Source: Palsa-739 sp035532535
GTDB lineage: Bacteria; Actinomycetota; Thermoleophilia; Gaiellales; Gaiellaceae
NCBI GenBank assembly: GCA_035532535.1
Contig: DATKQT010000035.1
Span: forward strand, 24,252-88,251
Length of the DNA: 64,000 nt
Reading direction: 5' to 3'
Position numbers and translations under genes: made by a program. Shown here in pieces: positions 26,518 through 34,472 of this stretch (position 1 is the stretch's first letter; each line of letters starts with the position of its first letter). The notes beneath the pieces are model-generated. The model made no database searches. It was not told the origin of the DNA and saw only the letters and a list, made by a program, of their open reading frames with translations.

Positions 26518-27384
26518 ATGCGGTTCGTCGTCATCGCGCATCGATGCACGGAAACGAACGAGGCGCTCGCTGCCGCCGCCGAGGGAGTGGGCGTGGCCGC
26601 AGCCGTGCGGCCCCCGCGCGACGCGCTTCGAATCCTCGAGCCTGGAGACGTCGCGCTGGGGCGGCTCGACGTCCGCGAGGGTCTGGACGGGATCGAAAGC
26701 GGCTCTGTCGAGCTCGAGCGGCTGACCGCTGCCGGCATCACCGTGCTCAACCGGCCGTGCGCGCTCGCCGCCGCACACGACAAGCTGCTCACCGCACGCG
26801 CCCTCCGGCTCTCCGGCCTGCCGCATCCGCACACATGGCTGATCGCCGAAGGAATGCCGTCATCCGCACCCGAGCTGCCGCTCGTCCTCAAGCCGCGCTT
26901 CGGGAGCTGGGGCCGCGACGTCGTCCTCTGCCGGACAGCGGCCGACCTCGACGCCGCCCTCGAGCGCGCCGCGTTCCGCGGCTGGTTCCGCGAGCACGGC
27001 GCACTCGCGCAGGAGCTCGTCCCGCCGCTCGGGTGGGATCTCCGCATCGTCGTGGCCGGCGGCCGCATCGTCGGCGCGGCTCGGCGCGTCGCCGCCGCGG
27101 GCGAATGGCGCACGAACGTGTCGCTCGGCGGGCGCAGCGAACCGGTCTCGCCGCCGCCGCTCGCCCGCTCCCTCGCTCTCGCCGCCGCCGCCGCCGTGCG
27201 CGGCGACCTCGTCGGCATCGACCTGCTGCCGACGAACAACGGGTACGTCATCTCCGAGCTGAACGGCGCGGTCGACTTCCACTCGCACTACGCGCTCGAC
27301 GTCGAGGATGTCTTCACGGAGGCCGTGCTCGAGCTCCTCCGCACCGCCCACGACCGGCGCGCGCTCGAGCTCGTCGGCGCCTAG
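26518..27384 (+). CDS. RimK-like ATP-grasp ligase
   Basis: A 288-aa ATP-grasp enzyme of the RimK/LysX group, which forms amide bonds between a carboxylate and an amine via an acyl phosphate. Visible parts: an N-terminal pre-ATP-grasp domain (1-90), the ATP-binding strand LPLVLKPRFGSWGRDVVLC, a hinge around ALAQELVPP, and the Mg-binding VISELNGAVDFH near the C-terminus. The LysX-like RTNVSLGGRSEPV loop is present. The gene stands alone, 61 bases after the response regulator and convergent with a small unknown gene, so its substrate (glutamate addition, a lysine-biosynthesis carrier or a peptide tag) cannot be assigned. Confidence 0.85.
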   Translation: MRFVVIAHRCTETNEALAAAAEGVGVAAAVRPPRDALRILEPGDVALGRLDVREGLDGIESGSVELERLTAAGITVLNRPCALAAAHDKLLTARALRLSGLPHPHTWLIAEGMPSSAPELPLVLKPRFGSWGRDVVLCRTAADLDAALERAAFRGWFREHGALAQELVPPLGWDLRIVVAGGRIVGAARRVAAAGEWRTNVSLGGRSEPVSPPPLARSLALAAAAAVRGDLVGIDLLPTNNGYVISELNGAVDFHSHYALDVEDVFTEAVLELLRTAHDRRALELVGA

Positions 27385-27386
27385 CC

Positions 27387-27686
27387 CTAGCGTTCCTCGA
27401 ACGGCTCCGGCTTCAGATCGGTGACGACGCCGCGCTTGCCGCCGGACTCGTAGACGACATCGACGTTCTCGTGAGGCCGATACGAGCCCGCGATGCCGAG
27501 CCACATCGACAGCCAGCGGATGAAGCCGAGCTTGCCCTCCTGGGCGACAGGCCTCGGAAAGACGAGCGACCGCCCGACCACTTCGTAATCGACGCCACGA
27601 GCCTGCCGGACGCCGTTCACGAACACCTCGAACTGATCGGGGACATGGGACGGCAGATCGACCCGCGTGCGCTCGGCCACCTCCAT
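27387..27686 (-). CDS. Conserved-looking hypothetical protein, 99 aa
   Basis: I do not recognise this protein. It has a mixed alpha/beta pattern: an N-terminal strand-rich part (FEVFVNGVRQARGVDYEV, SLVFPRPV), a short hydrophobic amphipathic stretch (FIRWLSMWLGIAG, about 54-67) and a polar C-terminus rich in Glu and Lys. The FVNGVRQ..DYEV..SLVF pattern resembles a small beta-sandwich of carbohydrate- or phage-type proteins but is too short to classify. It starts 14 bases from the divergent ctaC and ends two bases from the ATP-grasp stop. Codon use matches its neighbours, supporting a real gene. Confidence 0.65.
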   Translation of the reverse strand: MEVAERTRVDLPSHVPDQFEVFVNGVRQARGVDYEVVGRSLVFPRPVAQEGKLGFIRWLSMWLGIAGSYRPHENVDVVYESGGKRGVVTDLKPEPFEER

Positions 27687-27691
27687 AGAAT
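27686..27691 (+). promoter_or_regulatory. Possible -10 element for ctaC
   Basis: TAGAAT matches five of six -10 bases and lies 9 bases before the TTG start of ctaC, implying a nearly leaderless transcript. No -35 consensus is visible at 17 bases. The element abuts the start codon of the divergent 99-aa gene. Confidence 0.3.
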
Positions 27692-27700
27692 GCCCGCGGG

Positions 27701-28663
27701 TTGCGCCGGAAGCTGATGTTCTTCGCGTTCGTCGCGGTCGCCGCGCTGGTAGTGGTGGCCGGCGCTGCAGCCGCCAACGGCGGCTTCACGCCCGTACAGC
27801 CGCACTCGCCCAACGCGAAGCACGTCAATACCGCGTACTACGTGATCCTCGGCTTCACCTCGGCGATCTTCGTGCTCGTCGGAGGAGCGCTCGCCACCTT
27901 CATCGTCAAGTACCGCGGAGGCGGACGCCCGCGCACCGAGGACGGGGCGCAGGTTCACGGTCACGCGCGCCTCGAGCTCATCTGGACTGTGATTCCGGTG
28001 CTGATCCTGTGCGTCATCGCCGTCGTCGTCTTCCTCGAACTGCCGAAGATCGCCGACGCGCCCGCCGCCGCCGATCCCCTGAACGTCACAGTCGAGGGCC
28101 ACCAGTTCTACTGGCAGTTCGACTATCCGAACGGGGCACGGACGATCGACACGCTGTACGTCCCGGTCGGACGTGTCGTCGAGCTGAAGGTCGTCTCGCA
28201 GGACGTCATCCACAGCTGGTGGATCCCTGCTCTCGGCGGGAAGATCCAGGCGATCCCCGGCATCACGAACCACACGTGGTTCAAGGCCGACGATCCCGGC
28301 ACGTACACCGGCCAGTGCGCCGAGCTGTGCGGCCTTTACCACGCCTCGATGACCGCGAGCGTGGTCGCGACAACCGATCATGCATACCAGGTCGCCGTCA
28401 CGACGACCGCGCAGGCGAATCTCGGCAAGGCCGAGTTCACCGGCACCTGCGCCACGTGCCACGGTATGACGGGGCAGGGCGGCTACGGGCCGAACCTCTC
28501 GAACAATCCGTTGCTGACGCAGAAGGCCGGACTGCTGTCGATCGTCCAGAACGGTCGCGGGAAGATGCCGGCTGTCGGCGACACGTGGACGAAGACGCAG
28601 CTGCAGGCGCTCGCGTCGTACGTGAAGGCGCACGTCTACAAGGGTGCGGCGAGTGGCGGTTAA
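27701..28663 (+). CDS. ctaC: Cytochrome c oxidase subunit II with fused cytochrome c domain
   Basis: A 320-aa caa3-type subunit II. A signal or first membrane segment lies at 1-25, then two transmembrane helices (about 45-70 and 93-113). The CuA domain has H171 (IHSWWIPALGG), C206 and C210 (CAELCGLYHASM), H214 and M217. A C-terminal cytochrome c domain has the haem motif CATCH (250-254) and probable axial Met in GKMPAV (M289). It takes electrons through its own haem and passes them to subunit I. The start is TTG at 27701, giving the basic MRRKL n-region; an ATG at 27716 is the alternative. ctaD overlaps its end. Confidence 0.93.
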   Translation: MRRKLMFFAFVAVAALVVVAGAAAANGGFTPVQPHSPNAKHVNTAYYVILGFTSAIFVLVGGALATFIVKYRGGGRPRTEDGAQVHGHARLELIWTVIPVLILCVIAVVVFLELPKIADAPAAADPLNVTVEGHQFYWQFDYPNGARTIDTLYVPVGRVVELKVVSQDVIHSWWIPALGGKIQAIPGITNHTWFKADDPGTYTGQCAELCGLYHASMTASVVATTDHAYQVAVTTTAQANLGKAEFTGTCATCHGMTGQGGYGPNLSNNPLLTQKAGLLSIVQNGRGKMPAVGDTWTKTQLQALASYVKAHVYKGAASGG

Positions 28664-30296
28664 CGCCGAAGCGGTCTACCCGGTGACGTGGAAGGACGGG
28701 CGCGTGGCGAGCTGGCTCGTCACCGTCGACCACAAGCGCATCGGGATCTTGTACGTCGGCACGTCGCTCTTCTTCTTCGTGCTGGGCGGCATCCTCGCCG
28801 TGCTCATGCGCGCGCAGCTCGCCACGCCGGGCGAGAAGCTGCTGACGAAGAGCTCGTACGACGAGGTGCTGACGATGCACGGCACGACGATGATCTTCCT
28901 CGTCGTCGTCCCGATCCTCGCCGGCTTCGGGAACTACCTCGTGCCGTTGATGATCGGCGCACGTGACGTCGCGTTCCCGCGGCTCAATGCCCTCTCCTAT
29001 TGGCTCTACCTGCTCGGTGGAATCGTCCTCTGGTCGAGCTGGTTCGCGACGGGCGGCACGGCGAAGGCGGGCTGGTGGTCGTACCCGACGCTCTCCGAGT
29101 CGCAGTTCAGCCCCGGGCACGGCCAGGACTACTGGATCCTGAGCATCCACATCCTGTCGCTCGCGTCGCTCCTCGGAGCCATCAACTTCATCGTGACGAT
29201 CGTGAACATGCGCGCGCGTGGCATGACGTGGATGCGCATGCCGCTGTTCGTCTGGTCGATCTTCACCTACGCGATCCTGCTGCTCGTTGCGCTGCCCGCG
29301 CTCTCGGCCGCAGTGACGATGCTCCTGCTGGATCGCAACGCCGGCACGCATTTCTTCATCCCTTCGGAGGGCGGAAGCATCGTGCTGTACCAGCACATGT
29401 TCTGGTTCTTCGGGCATCCCGAGGTCTACATCATGGTGTTGCCCGTGTTCGGGATGATCTCCGAGATCATTCCGGTCTTCTCGCGCAAGCCGATCTTCGG
29501 CTACAAGGCGGTGGCGTTCGCGACGATCGGCATCGCGTTCCTGTCCCTGCTCGTGTGGGCCCACCACATGTTCACAACCGGCCTCGGCACCGGGCTCGAC
29601 AGCTTCTTCATGATCTCGTCGCTGGTGATCGCCGTGCCGACCGGCATCAAGATCTTCAACTGGGTGGCGACGACGTGGCGCGGCAACCTCATCTTCGACA
29701 CGCCGATGCTGTTCGCCCTCGGGTTCATCGTGCTGTTCACGATGGGCGGCCTGTCGGGGATCTTCCTCGCCGCGTTCCCGGTCGACTGGCAGTTGAACGA
29801 CTCTTACTACGTCGTCGCGCATTTCCACTACGTCTTGTTCGGCGGTTCGGCATTCGGCTTCTTCGCCGGCCTCTTCTACTGGTGGCCGAAGATGTTCGGG
29901 CGGATGCTCGACGAGCGGCTCGGCAAGTGGTTCTTCTGGCTGCTGTTCGTCGGCTTCAACCTCACGTTCCTGCCGCAACACATGCTCGGGTTGCTGGGGA
30001 TGCCACGCCGCGTCTACACGTACCACCACGGCGGGTTGTGGGAGGCCTACAACCTCATCTCGACGACCGGATCGGGCGTGATGACGATCGCCGTCGCGGT
30101 CTTCCTCGTGAACGTCTACCGCACGCACGTGTTGCGCATGGGCGTGCGCGCCGGCAACGATCCATGGCTCGCCGACACGCTCGAGTGGTACACGACGTCA
30201 CCGCCGCCGCCGAACAACTTCGACTCGGTCCCGTACGTCACGAGCGCGCGGCCGCTTCGCGACCTGCGGCTGCGGCTCGCGGAGGAGACGTCGTGA
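28653..30296 (+). CDS. ctaD: Cytochrome c oxidase subunit I
   Basis: A 547-aa haem-copper oxidase core subunit with about 12 transmembrane helices. Haem/copper ligands: His in MHGTTMIF (low-spin haem), the CuB His with cross-linked Tyr in FFGHPEVYIM, the His pair in VWAHHMFTTG, and VVAHFHYVLFGG. The SRKPIFGY motif is the K-channel region of type A oxidases. The GTG at 28653 overlaps the end of ctaC by 11 bases; a second GTG at 28644 would add three residues. Its stop overlaps the ctaB start by four bases. Confidence 0.95.
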   Translation: MAVNAEAVYPVTWKDGRVASWLVTVDHKRIGILYVGTSLFFFVLGGILAVLMRAQLATPGEKLLTKSSYDEVLTMHGTTMIFLVVVPILAGFGNYLVPLMIGARDVAFPRLNALSYWLYLLGGIVLWSSWFATGGTAKAGWWSYPTLSESQFSPGHGQDYWILSIHILSLASLLGAINFIVTIVNMRARGMTWMRMPLFVWSIFTYAILLLVALPALSAAVTMLLLDRNAGTHFFIPSEGGSIVLYQHMFWFFGHPEVYIMVLPVFGMISEIIPVFSRKPIFGYKAVAFATIGIAFLSLLVWAHHMFTTGLGTGLDSFFMISSLVIAVPTGIKIFNWVATTWRGNLIFDTPMLFALGFIVLFTMGGLSGIFLAAFPVDWQLNDSYYVVAHFHYVLFGGSAFGFFAGLFYWWPKMFGRMLDERLGKWFFWLLFVGFNLTFLPQHMLGLLGMPRRVYTYHHGGLWEAYNLISTTGSGVMTIAVAVFLVNVYRTHVLRMGVRAGNDPWLADTLEWYTTSPPPPNNFDSVPYVTSARPLRDLRLRLAEETS

Positions 30297-31480
30297 CCGG
30301 CGTGGCGCCCGGGCCGTGGCTGCGCGCGTGTGCACTCGTCGCCGCCTGCGGGGCAGTCCTCGCCGTCGTTTCCGGCGAGGCGCATCTCGGCGCGGCTCAT
30401 CGAGTCATCGCGGCACTTGTCGCGCCACCGCTCGCCGCGCTGCTCGTCTGCGCGTGGCTCGCGCACCGCCGGCTCGTGCCGGCAATCCTCGCGTCGTCCG
30501 CGCTGTTCGCCGCCGCGGCCGCGCTGCCGGGTCGCGCGACGCACATCGTGTTCGCAGCACTGGCGCTCGCGACCCTTCTCGTCGTCGTCGTGCAGAGCCT
30601 GCAGGAGGACCGGGCTCCGTGGGGCGCCTGGCGCGACTACGTCACGCTGACGAAGCCGAGGATCATGAGCCTGCTGCTCGTCACCGGCTTCTGCGGCATG
30701 ATCGCGGGCGCCCGCGGCTGGCCCGGCACCGAACGGGCGGTCGCCGCCACGGTCGGGCTCGCACTCGCATGCGGCGGGGCCAGCGCGCTCAACCACGTCC
30801 TCGACCGCGACATCGACCCGCTCATGGGCGAGCGCACGCGGCGGCGCCCGGTCGCGTCGGGCCGCGTGGCTCCGAGCCGCGCGCTCGAGTTCGGCCTCGC
30901 GCTCTCAGCGCTCTCGTTCGTCCTGCTCGCGGGCGCGGTGAACCTGCTCACCGCGGTGCTGGCGCTCGTCGGCAACCTCTTCTACGTCCTCGTGTACACG
31001 CGGTGGCTCAAGCGCACGACGTCGCAGAACATCGTCATCGGCGGCGCCGCCGGCGCGGTTCCGCCCCTCGTCGGCTGGGCGGCCGCGACCGGCCACCTCG
31101 GGATCGCCGCGTGGATCCTGTTTGCCATCGTCTTCGTGTGGACGCCGCCGCACTTCTGGGCGCTCGCGCTCCTGATCAAGGACAACTACGCGAACGCCAA
31201 GGTGCCGATGCTTCCCGTCGTCCGCGGGGAGCGCGAGACGGCGCGGCAGATCGTCCTCTACTCGATCGTGCTGCTCGGCGTCACGCTCCTGCCCTGGGCC
31301 GCAGGCGGGGCGGGACCGATCTACGTCGTCGCGGCGCTCGCGCTCGGGGCCGTCTTCGTGGGCCTCGCCGAGCGGCTGCGGCGGGACACGACGCCGCGCC
31401 GCGCCGCGTTGCTCTTCCACTACTCCCTCGTGTACCTCGCGCTGCTCTTCGTAGCGCTCGCCCTCGACCTCGCCTTCTGA
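30293..31480 (+). CDS. ctaB: Protoheme IX farnesyltransferase CtaB with N-terminal membrane extension
   Basis: A 395-aa UbiA-family prenyltransferase that makes haem O from haem B for the oxidase. The catalytic domain starts at about residue 116 (YVTLTKPRIMSLLL). The first Asp-rich motif is NHVLDRDIDPLMGERTRRRP, and the second polar loop is KDNYANAKVPMLPVV. About 113 residues precede it, with four hydrophobic segments (about 11-28, 38-56, 62-79, 83-101); ordinary CtaB proteins are near 300 aa. The extension does not show the His pattern of CtaA/Cox15 that I would expect in a fusion. The GTG start at 30293 overlaps the ctaD stop (GTGA). Confidence 0.92.
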   Translation: MTGVAPGPWLRACALVAACGAVLAVVSGEAHLGAAHRVIAALVAPPLAALLVCAWLAHRRLVPAILASSALFAAAAALPGRATHIVFAALALATLLVVVVQSLQEDRAPWGAWRDYVTLTKPRIMSLLLVTGFCGMIAGARGWPGTERAVAATVGLALACGGASALNHVLDRDIDPLMGERTRRRPVASGRVAPSRALEFGLALSALSFVLLAGAVNLLTAVLALVGNLFYVLVYTRWLKRTTSQNIVIGGAAGAVPPLVGWAAATGHLGIAAWILFAIVFVWTPPHFWALALLIKDNYANAKVPMLPVVRGERETARQIVLYSIVLLGVTLLPWAAGGAGPIYVVAALALGAVFVGLAERLRRDTTPRRAALLFHYSLVYLALLFVALALDLAF

Positions 31481-31596
31481 TGGACGACGAGCTCGAGCGC
31501 AGGAACCTCCGCCTCGGCTGGCTCCTCTTCGGCGTTTTCTGGCTTCTCTTCGCCGGATGCTTCGGAGTCGCGTTCCTGTACCTCCACTTCTCCTAA
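31480..31596 (+). CDS. 38-aa single-helix membrane microprotein at the end of the cta operon
   Basis: A short ORF of 38 residues. A charged N-terminus (MDDELERRNLRLG) is followed by one hydrophobic helix (about 14-36, WLLFGVFWLLFAG then CFGVAFLYL) and a very short tail. The ATG shares one base with the ctaB stop (TGATG), the same coupling style as the rest of the operon. That junction, the clean amphipathic-then-hydrophobic layout and no other overlapping gene make it likely to be real. Small one-helix subunits are common in haem-copper oxidases (CtaF, CcoQ types), so an accessory subunit or assembly role is my inference. Confidence 0.65.
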   Translation: MDDELERRNLRLGWLLFGVFWLLFAGCFGVAFLYLHFS

Positions 31597-31629
31597 AGTC
31601 AAAGCGGCCCGGAGCCGATCTCCGGAGGG

Positions 31630-33309
31630 ATGGCCTTTACCCGTGCCCTTGGGGTGACGCTCGTCGTCGCCTTTGCCGCTGGCGTCCTCGCCGGGGCGGC
31701 TCCTGCCGCGCGCCCCGTCAGAGACCACCAGATCGTGACGCCGCACTTCATCGTCAGCTACGACACGGATCCGCTCCAGCCCGACTACACGACCGAGACG
31801 CAGGCAGGCGACATCGCCGCGTACGCGGAGCGGATGTATTCGGTGTTGACCTCATGGGGTTACGCGGCACCGCCGCCCGACCTCGACGGCAAGATCGACA
31901 TCTACATCACGAACCTGCTGATCCCGGCACCCGCCCAGGAGTCGCAGGCCATTCCCGAGGCCCTCACCGCGCCGAGCACCGGCTACATCGAGCTCGCGCC
32001 GGTGACTCAACTCCAGGGCTACGCCACGAGCGACGGTCTCGACCTCACAACCGAGGAGGAGCGCGCGATCGCCGGCAACCTCTTCTACCTCATGGCGTTC
32101 CGGACCTGGGTTCCGGCGACCCAGGCGGACGAATGGCTGGTCTACGGCGCCGACGAGTGGGCCGGCCTCGCGGCCATCGGCTTTCCTTCCAGCGGGCCCG
32201 TGATCGGACTCGGAAGCCCGGATATCGCGCTCAACTGTCGGGACCCGTTGGCTGCTCACCAGATGTGCGACCCGGACTCCTACGTCGAGGACGGCTACGC
32301 GCGCTGGGCGTTCTTCCAGCAGCTCGCGAATCAGTACGGCAAGACCTTCATTCTGAACGCGTTCGCCAACGCCAATCTCGGGCAGGACGCGACGACCGCG
32401 CTCTCGAACGCGATCGCGGCGGAGGGAAGCTCGCTCGCGACCCAGTTCAACGACTACGCAGAGAGCCTCATGACCGGCAACTTCGGGGTACCCGCACTGA
32501 CGGCCATACGCCCGCCTGTGCAGGATGCCGTCATCGGCGGCACGATCAGCGCGACGCTCGGGACGGTCAAGGTCCCCGTCAACCATCTGTCGGCGCGCTA
32601 CATGACCTTCCAGCGCGGTGATGGCGACGGCTCACACGCCTGCTACGCGGCGACACTCTCGATCAGCGTCGCGATGCCGGCCGGGACATCGGCTCAGCCG
32701 TACTACTTCTGGGACGTCCCGGGCAGCACGCCTCAGGCGTTGAACGTCAGCGGCAACACCGCCTCGATCACTGTGCCCTGGGACACCTGCGATTGGGGCG
32801 CCGTTCGTGGCTGGCTCTCGATCCCGAACGCCGGAACGGCCGTAGACGCCGCCGATTTCGTGATCACGAGCTCGGTGGCAGTCGACCTGAACACGCCGGC
32901 CGCCGCGTCGCCTCCGCCATCCCCGGCGACCATCTGGGGCACATCCGTCCCCGTCCCGACCGCCGACCTTCCCCCGAGCATCGACGTCTTCGGCCCCGAG
33001 CTCCTCCAGCTCTCGGCCAAGACGCCGACAATCCGGCTGATCGTCGACTCGAGCGGCCCCGGCACCGTGACCGCAACGCTCGGCGCGACGGTGCTCGGCA
33101 ACTACTCGCTGCGGGCCGGGAACAACGACGTCCGGTTTGCAGTCCCGAAGGGCATGCTCACGTCCCTCCGGCGCTCAGCGAGCGCCTCCAACATCCTGAC
33201 GCTGACGCCGATGTCGGCGAGCGGAAACGTCGCCGGCCAGGCGATTACGCGCCAGGTTGCGATCGCTGCCGCGCCGAAGCCCGCCAAGCACAAAAGCAAG
33301 AAGAAGTAG
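31630..33309 (+). CDS. Secreted protein, probable inactive metallopeptidase-like plus beta domains
   Basis: A 559-aa exported protein. A signal peptide (1-27, ending AGAAPAARP) is followed by a region (about 30-290) that resembles MXAN_6640-type putative metallopeptidases in layout: HFIVSYDTD, DLDGKIDIYIT and the late DEWLVYGADEWAG. The zinc-binding HExxH is absent where it would be expected (GNLFYLMAFRTW), so it is probably not a zinc peptidase. C-terminal beta-sandwich-like regions (about 300-530) end in a basic tail (KPAKHKSKKK) suited to wall or polymer binding. GGAGGG sits directly before the ATG. Function unknown. Confidence 0.75.
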   Translation: MAFTRALGVTLVVAFAAGVLAGAAPAARPVRDHQIVTPHFIVSYDTDPLQPDYTTETQAGDIAAYAERMYSVLTSWGYAAPPPDLDGKIDIYITNLLIPAPAQESQAIPEALTAPSTGYIELAPVTQLQGYATSDGLDLTTEEERAIAGNLFYLMAFRTWVPATQADEWLVYGADEWAGLAAIGFPSSGPVIGLGSPDIALNCRDPLAAHQMCDPDSYVEDGYARWAFFQQLANQYGKTFILNAFANANLGQDATTALSNAIAAEGSSLATQFNDYAESLMTGNFGVPALTAIRPPVQDAVIGGTISATLGTVKVPVNHLSARYMTFQRGDGDGSHACYAATLSISVAMPAGTSAQPYYFWDVPGSTPQALNVSGNTASITVPWDTCDWGAVRGWLSIPNAGTAVDAADFVITSSVAVDLNTPAAASPPPSPATIWGTSVPVPTADLPPSIDVFGPELLQLSAKTPTIRLIVDSSGPGTVTATLGATVLGNYSLRAGNNDVRFAVPKGMLTSLRRSASASNILTLTPMSASGNVAGQAITRQVAIAAAPKPAKHKSKKK

Positions 33310-33319
33310 AGTCGCGCCC

Positions 33320-34429
33320 GTGGAGGGCATCTGGCTCGCGCGACCCGACGAGCCGCCCCGCGGTACGCACGTAGCGATCAAGGATCTCCTCGATACCGCG
33401 GGGCTCGTGACCACCTACGGCTCGGCGCTCTTTGCCGAACACGTGCCTGGACGAAGCGCGACCGCGGTCGAGCGCCTCGAGCAAGCCGGGTACGCCGTCG
33501 CGGGAAAGACGAACCTGCACGAGTTCGCGTACGGGATCTCGTCGCAGAACCCGCACTTCGGCACGGTTCCGAACCCGGAGTACCCCGGACGGCTCGCGGG
33601 CGGATCGAGCGGTGGATCGGCCGCCGCCGTCGCAGCAGGCGATGTCGAGCTTGCACTGGGAACCGACTCCGGCGGGTCGATCCGCATCCCGGCGGCGTGG
33701 TGCGGCGTCGTCGGCTTCAAACCGACATACGACCTCGTCCCCGCGGAGGGCTGCTTCCCGCTCGCGCCGAGCTACGACCACGTCGGCCCGATCGCATCCA
33801 CCGTCGAGGGCTGTGCCGAGCTCATGCGCGCGCTCGTCCCGGATTGGGAGCCCGTGGACGTCGAGGCGCTGGGCGAGCTGCGCGTCGGATTCGCGTGGCT
33901 CGAGCACGCCGACCCACTTGTCCGGGAGCGGGTCGCCGAGGCCCTCGCCCTCTTCCCTCACCGCGAAGCGGTCGACCTGCCGCTGAACGAGCCAGGCGAG
34001 TACCGGCTCTTCATGCGCGAGGTCGCGGACGTCCATCGAGGTCTCTTCCCCGAGCGGGCGGACGAGTACGGGGAGAACGTCCGCGGCAAGATCGAACGCT
34101 GCATGCAGGTGACGGATGAGCAGGTCGAGACGGCTCGCCGTCTCCGAGCGGAGTATCGCGACCGCTGCGACGAGGCAACGCAGGCAATCGACCTGCTCGT
34201 GACCCCGACCATCCCCTTCGTCGCTCCACCGGCGGACGCCGACGAGCTGACGATCCGCGAGCGCGGGATCTCGCTGACGTTCCCGTTCGACTCGCTCGGC
34301 TGGCCCGGTCTCGCGCTCCCGTGCGGGCCGGCGGAGGGCGGTCTGCCGGCCTCCGTGCAGCTCGTCGGGCCTCCCGGGTCGGATTCGCTCGTGTTGGCCG
34401 CCGGAGCCTTGCTCGCATCCCCCATCTGA
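33320..34429 (+). CDS. Amidase signature family protein
   Basis: A 369-aa amidase-signature enzyme that hydrolyses carboxamides. The Ser-cisSer-Lys triad is present: Lys in VAIKDLLD (K21), cis-Ser in GGSSGGSAAAVAAG (residues 94-107), and nucleophile Ser in GTDSGGSIRIPA (S120). TYGSALFAEHVPG and GKTNLHEFAYG are also typical. It is shorter than GatA or most amidases (about 450-500 aa), mainly in the C-terminal region. It starts at a GTG 10 bases after the previous stop. GatA is unlikely because gatB and gatC are absent; substrate unknown. Confidence 0.88.
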   Translation: MEGIWLARPDEPPRGTHVAIKDLLDTAGLVTTYGSALFAEHVPGRSATAVERLEQAGYAVAGKTNLHEFAYGISSQNPHFGTVPNPEYPGRLAGGSSGGSAAAVAAGDVELALGTDSGGSIRIPAAWCGVVGFKPTYDLVPAEGCFPLAPSYDHVGPIASTVEGCAELMRALVPDWEPVDVEALGELRVGFAWLEHADPLVRERVAEALALFPHREAVDLPLNEPGEYRLFMREVADVHRGLFPERADEYGENVRGKIERCMQVTDEQVETARRLRAEYRDRCDEATQAIDLLVTPTIPFVAPPADADELTIRERGISLTFPFDSLGWPGLALPCGPAEGGLPASVQLVGPPGSDSLVLAAGALLASPI

Positions 34430-34472
34430 GGGAGTCGCACGGCTCCACGACTGCCGACACACACAGGAGACG

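Noticed and set aside
27957..28663. Fusion of ctaC with an unrelated cytochrome through a sequencing frameshift
   Set aside because: The cytochrome c domain is in one continuous frame with the CuA domain, a common caa3-type arrangement.
33320..34429. GatA subunit of the amidotransferase
   Set aside because: The amidase triad is present, but the protein is too short for GatA and no gatB or gatC is nearby.
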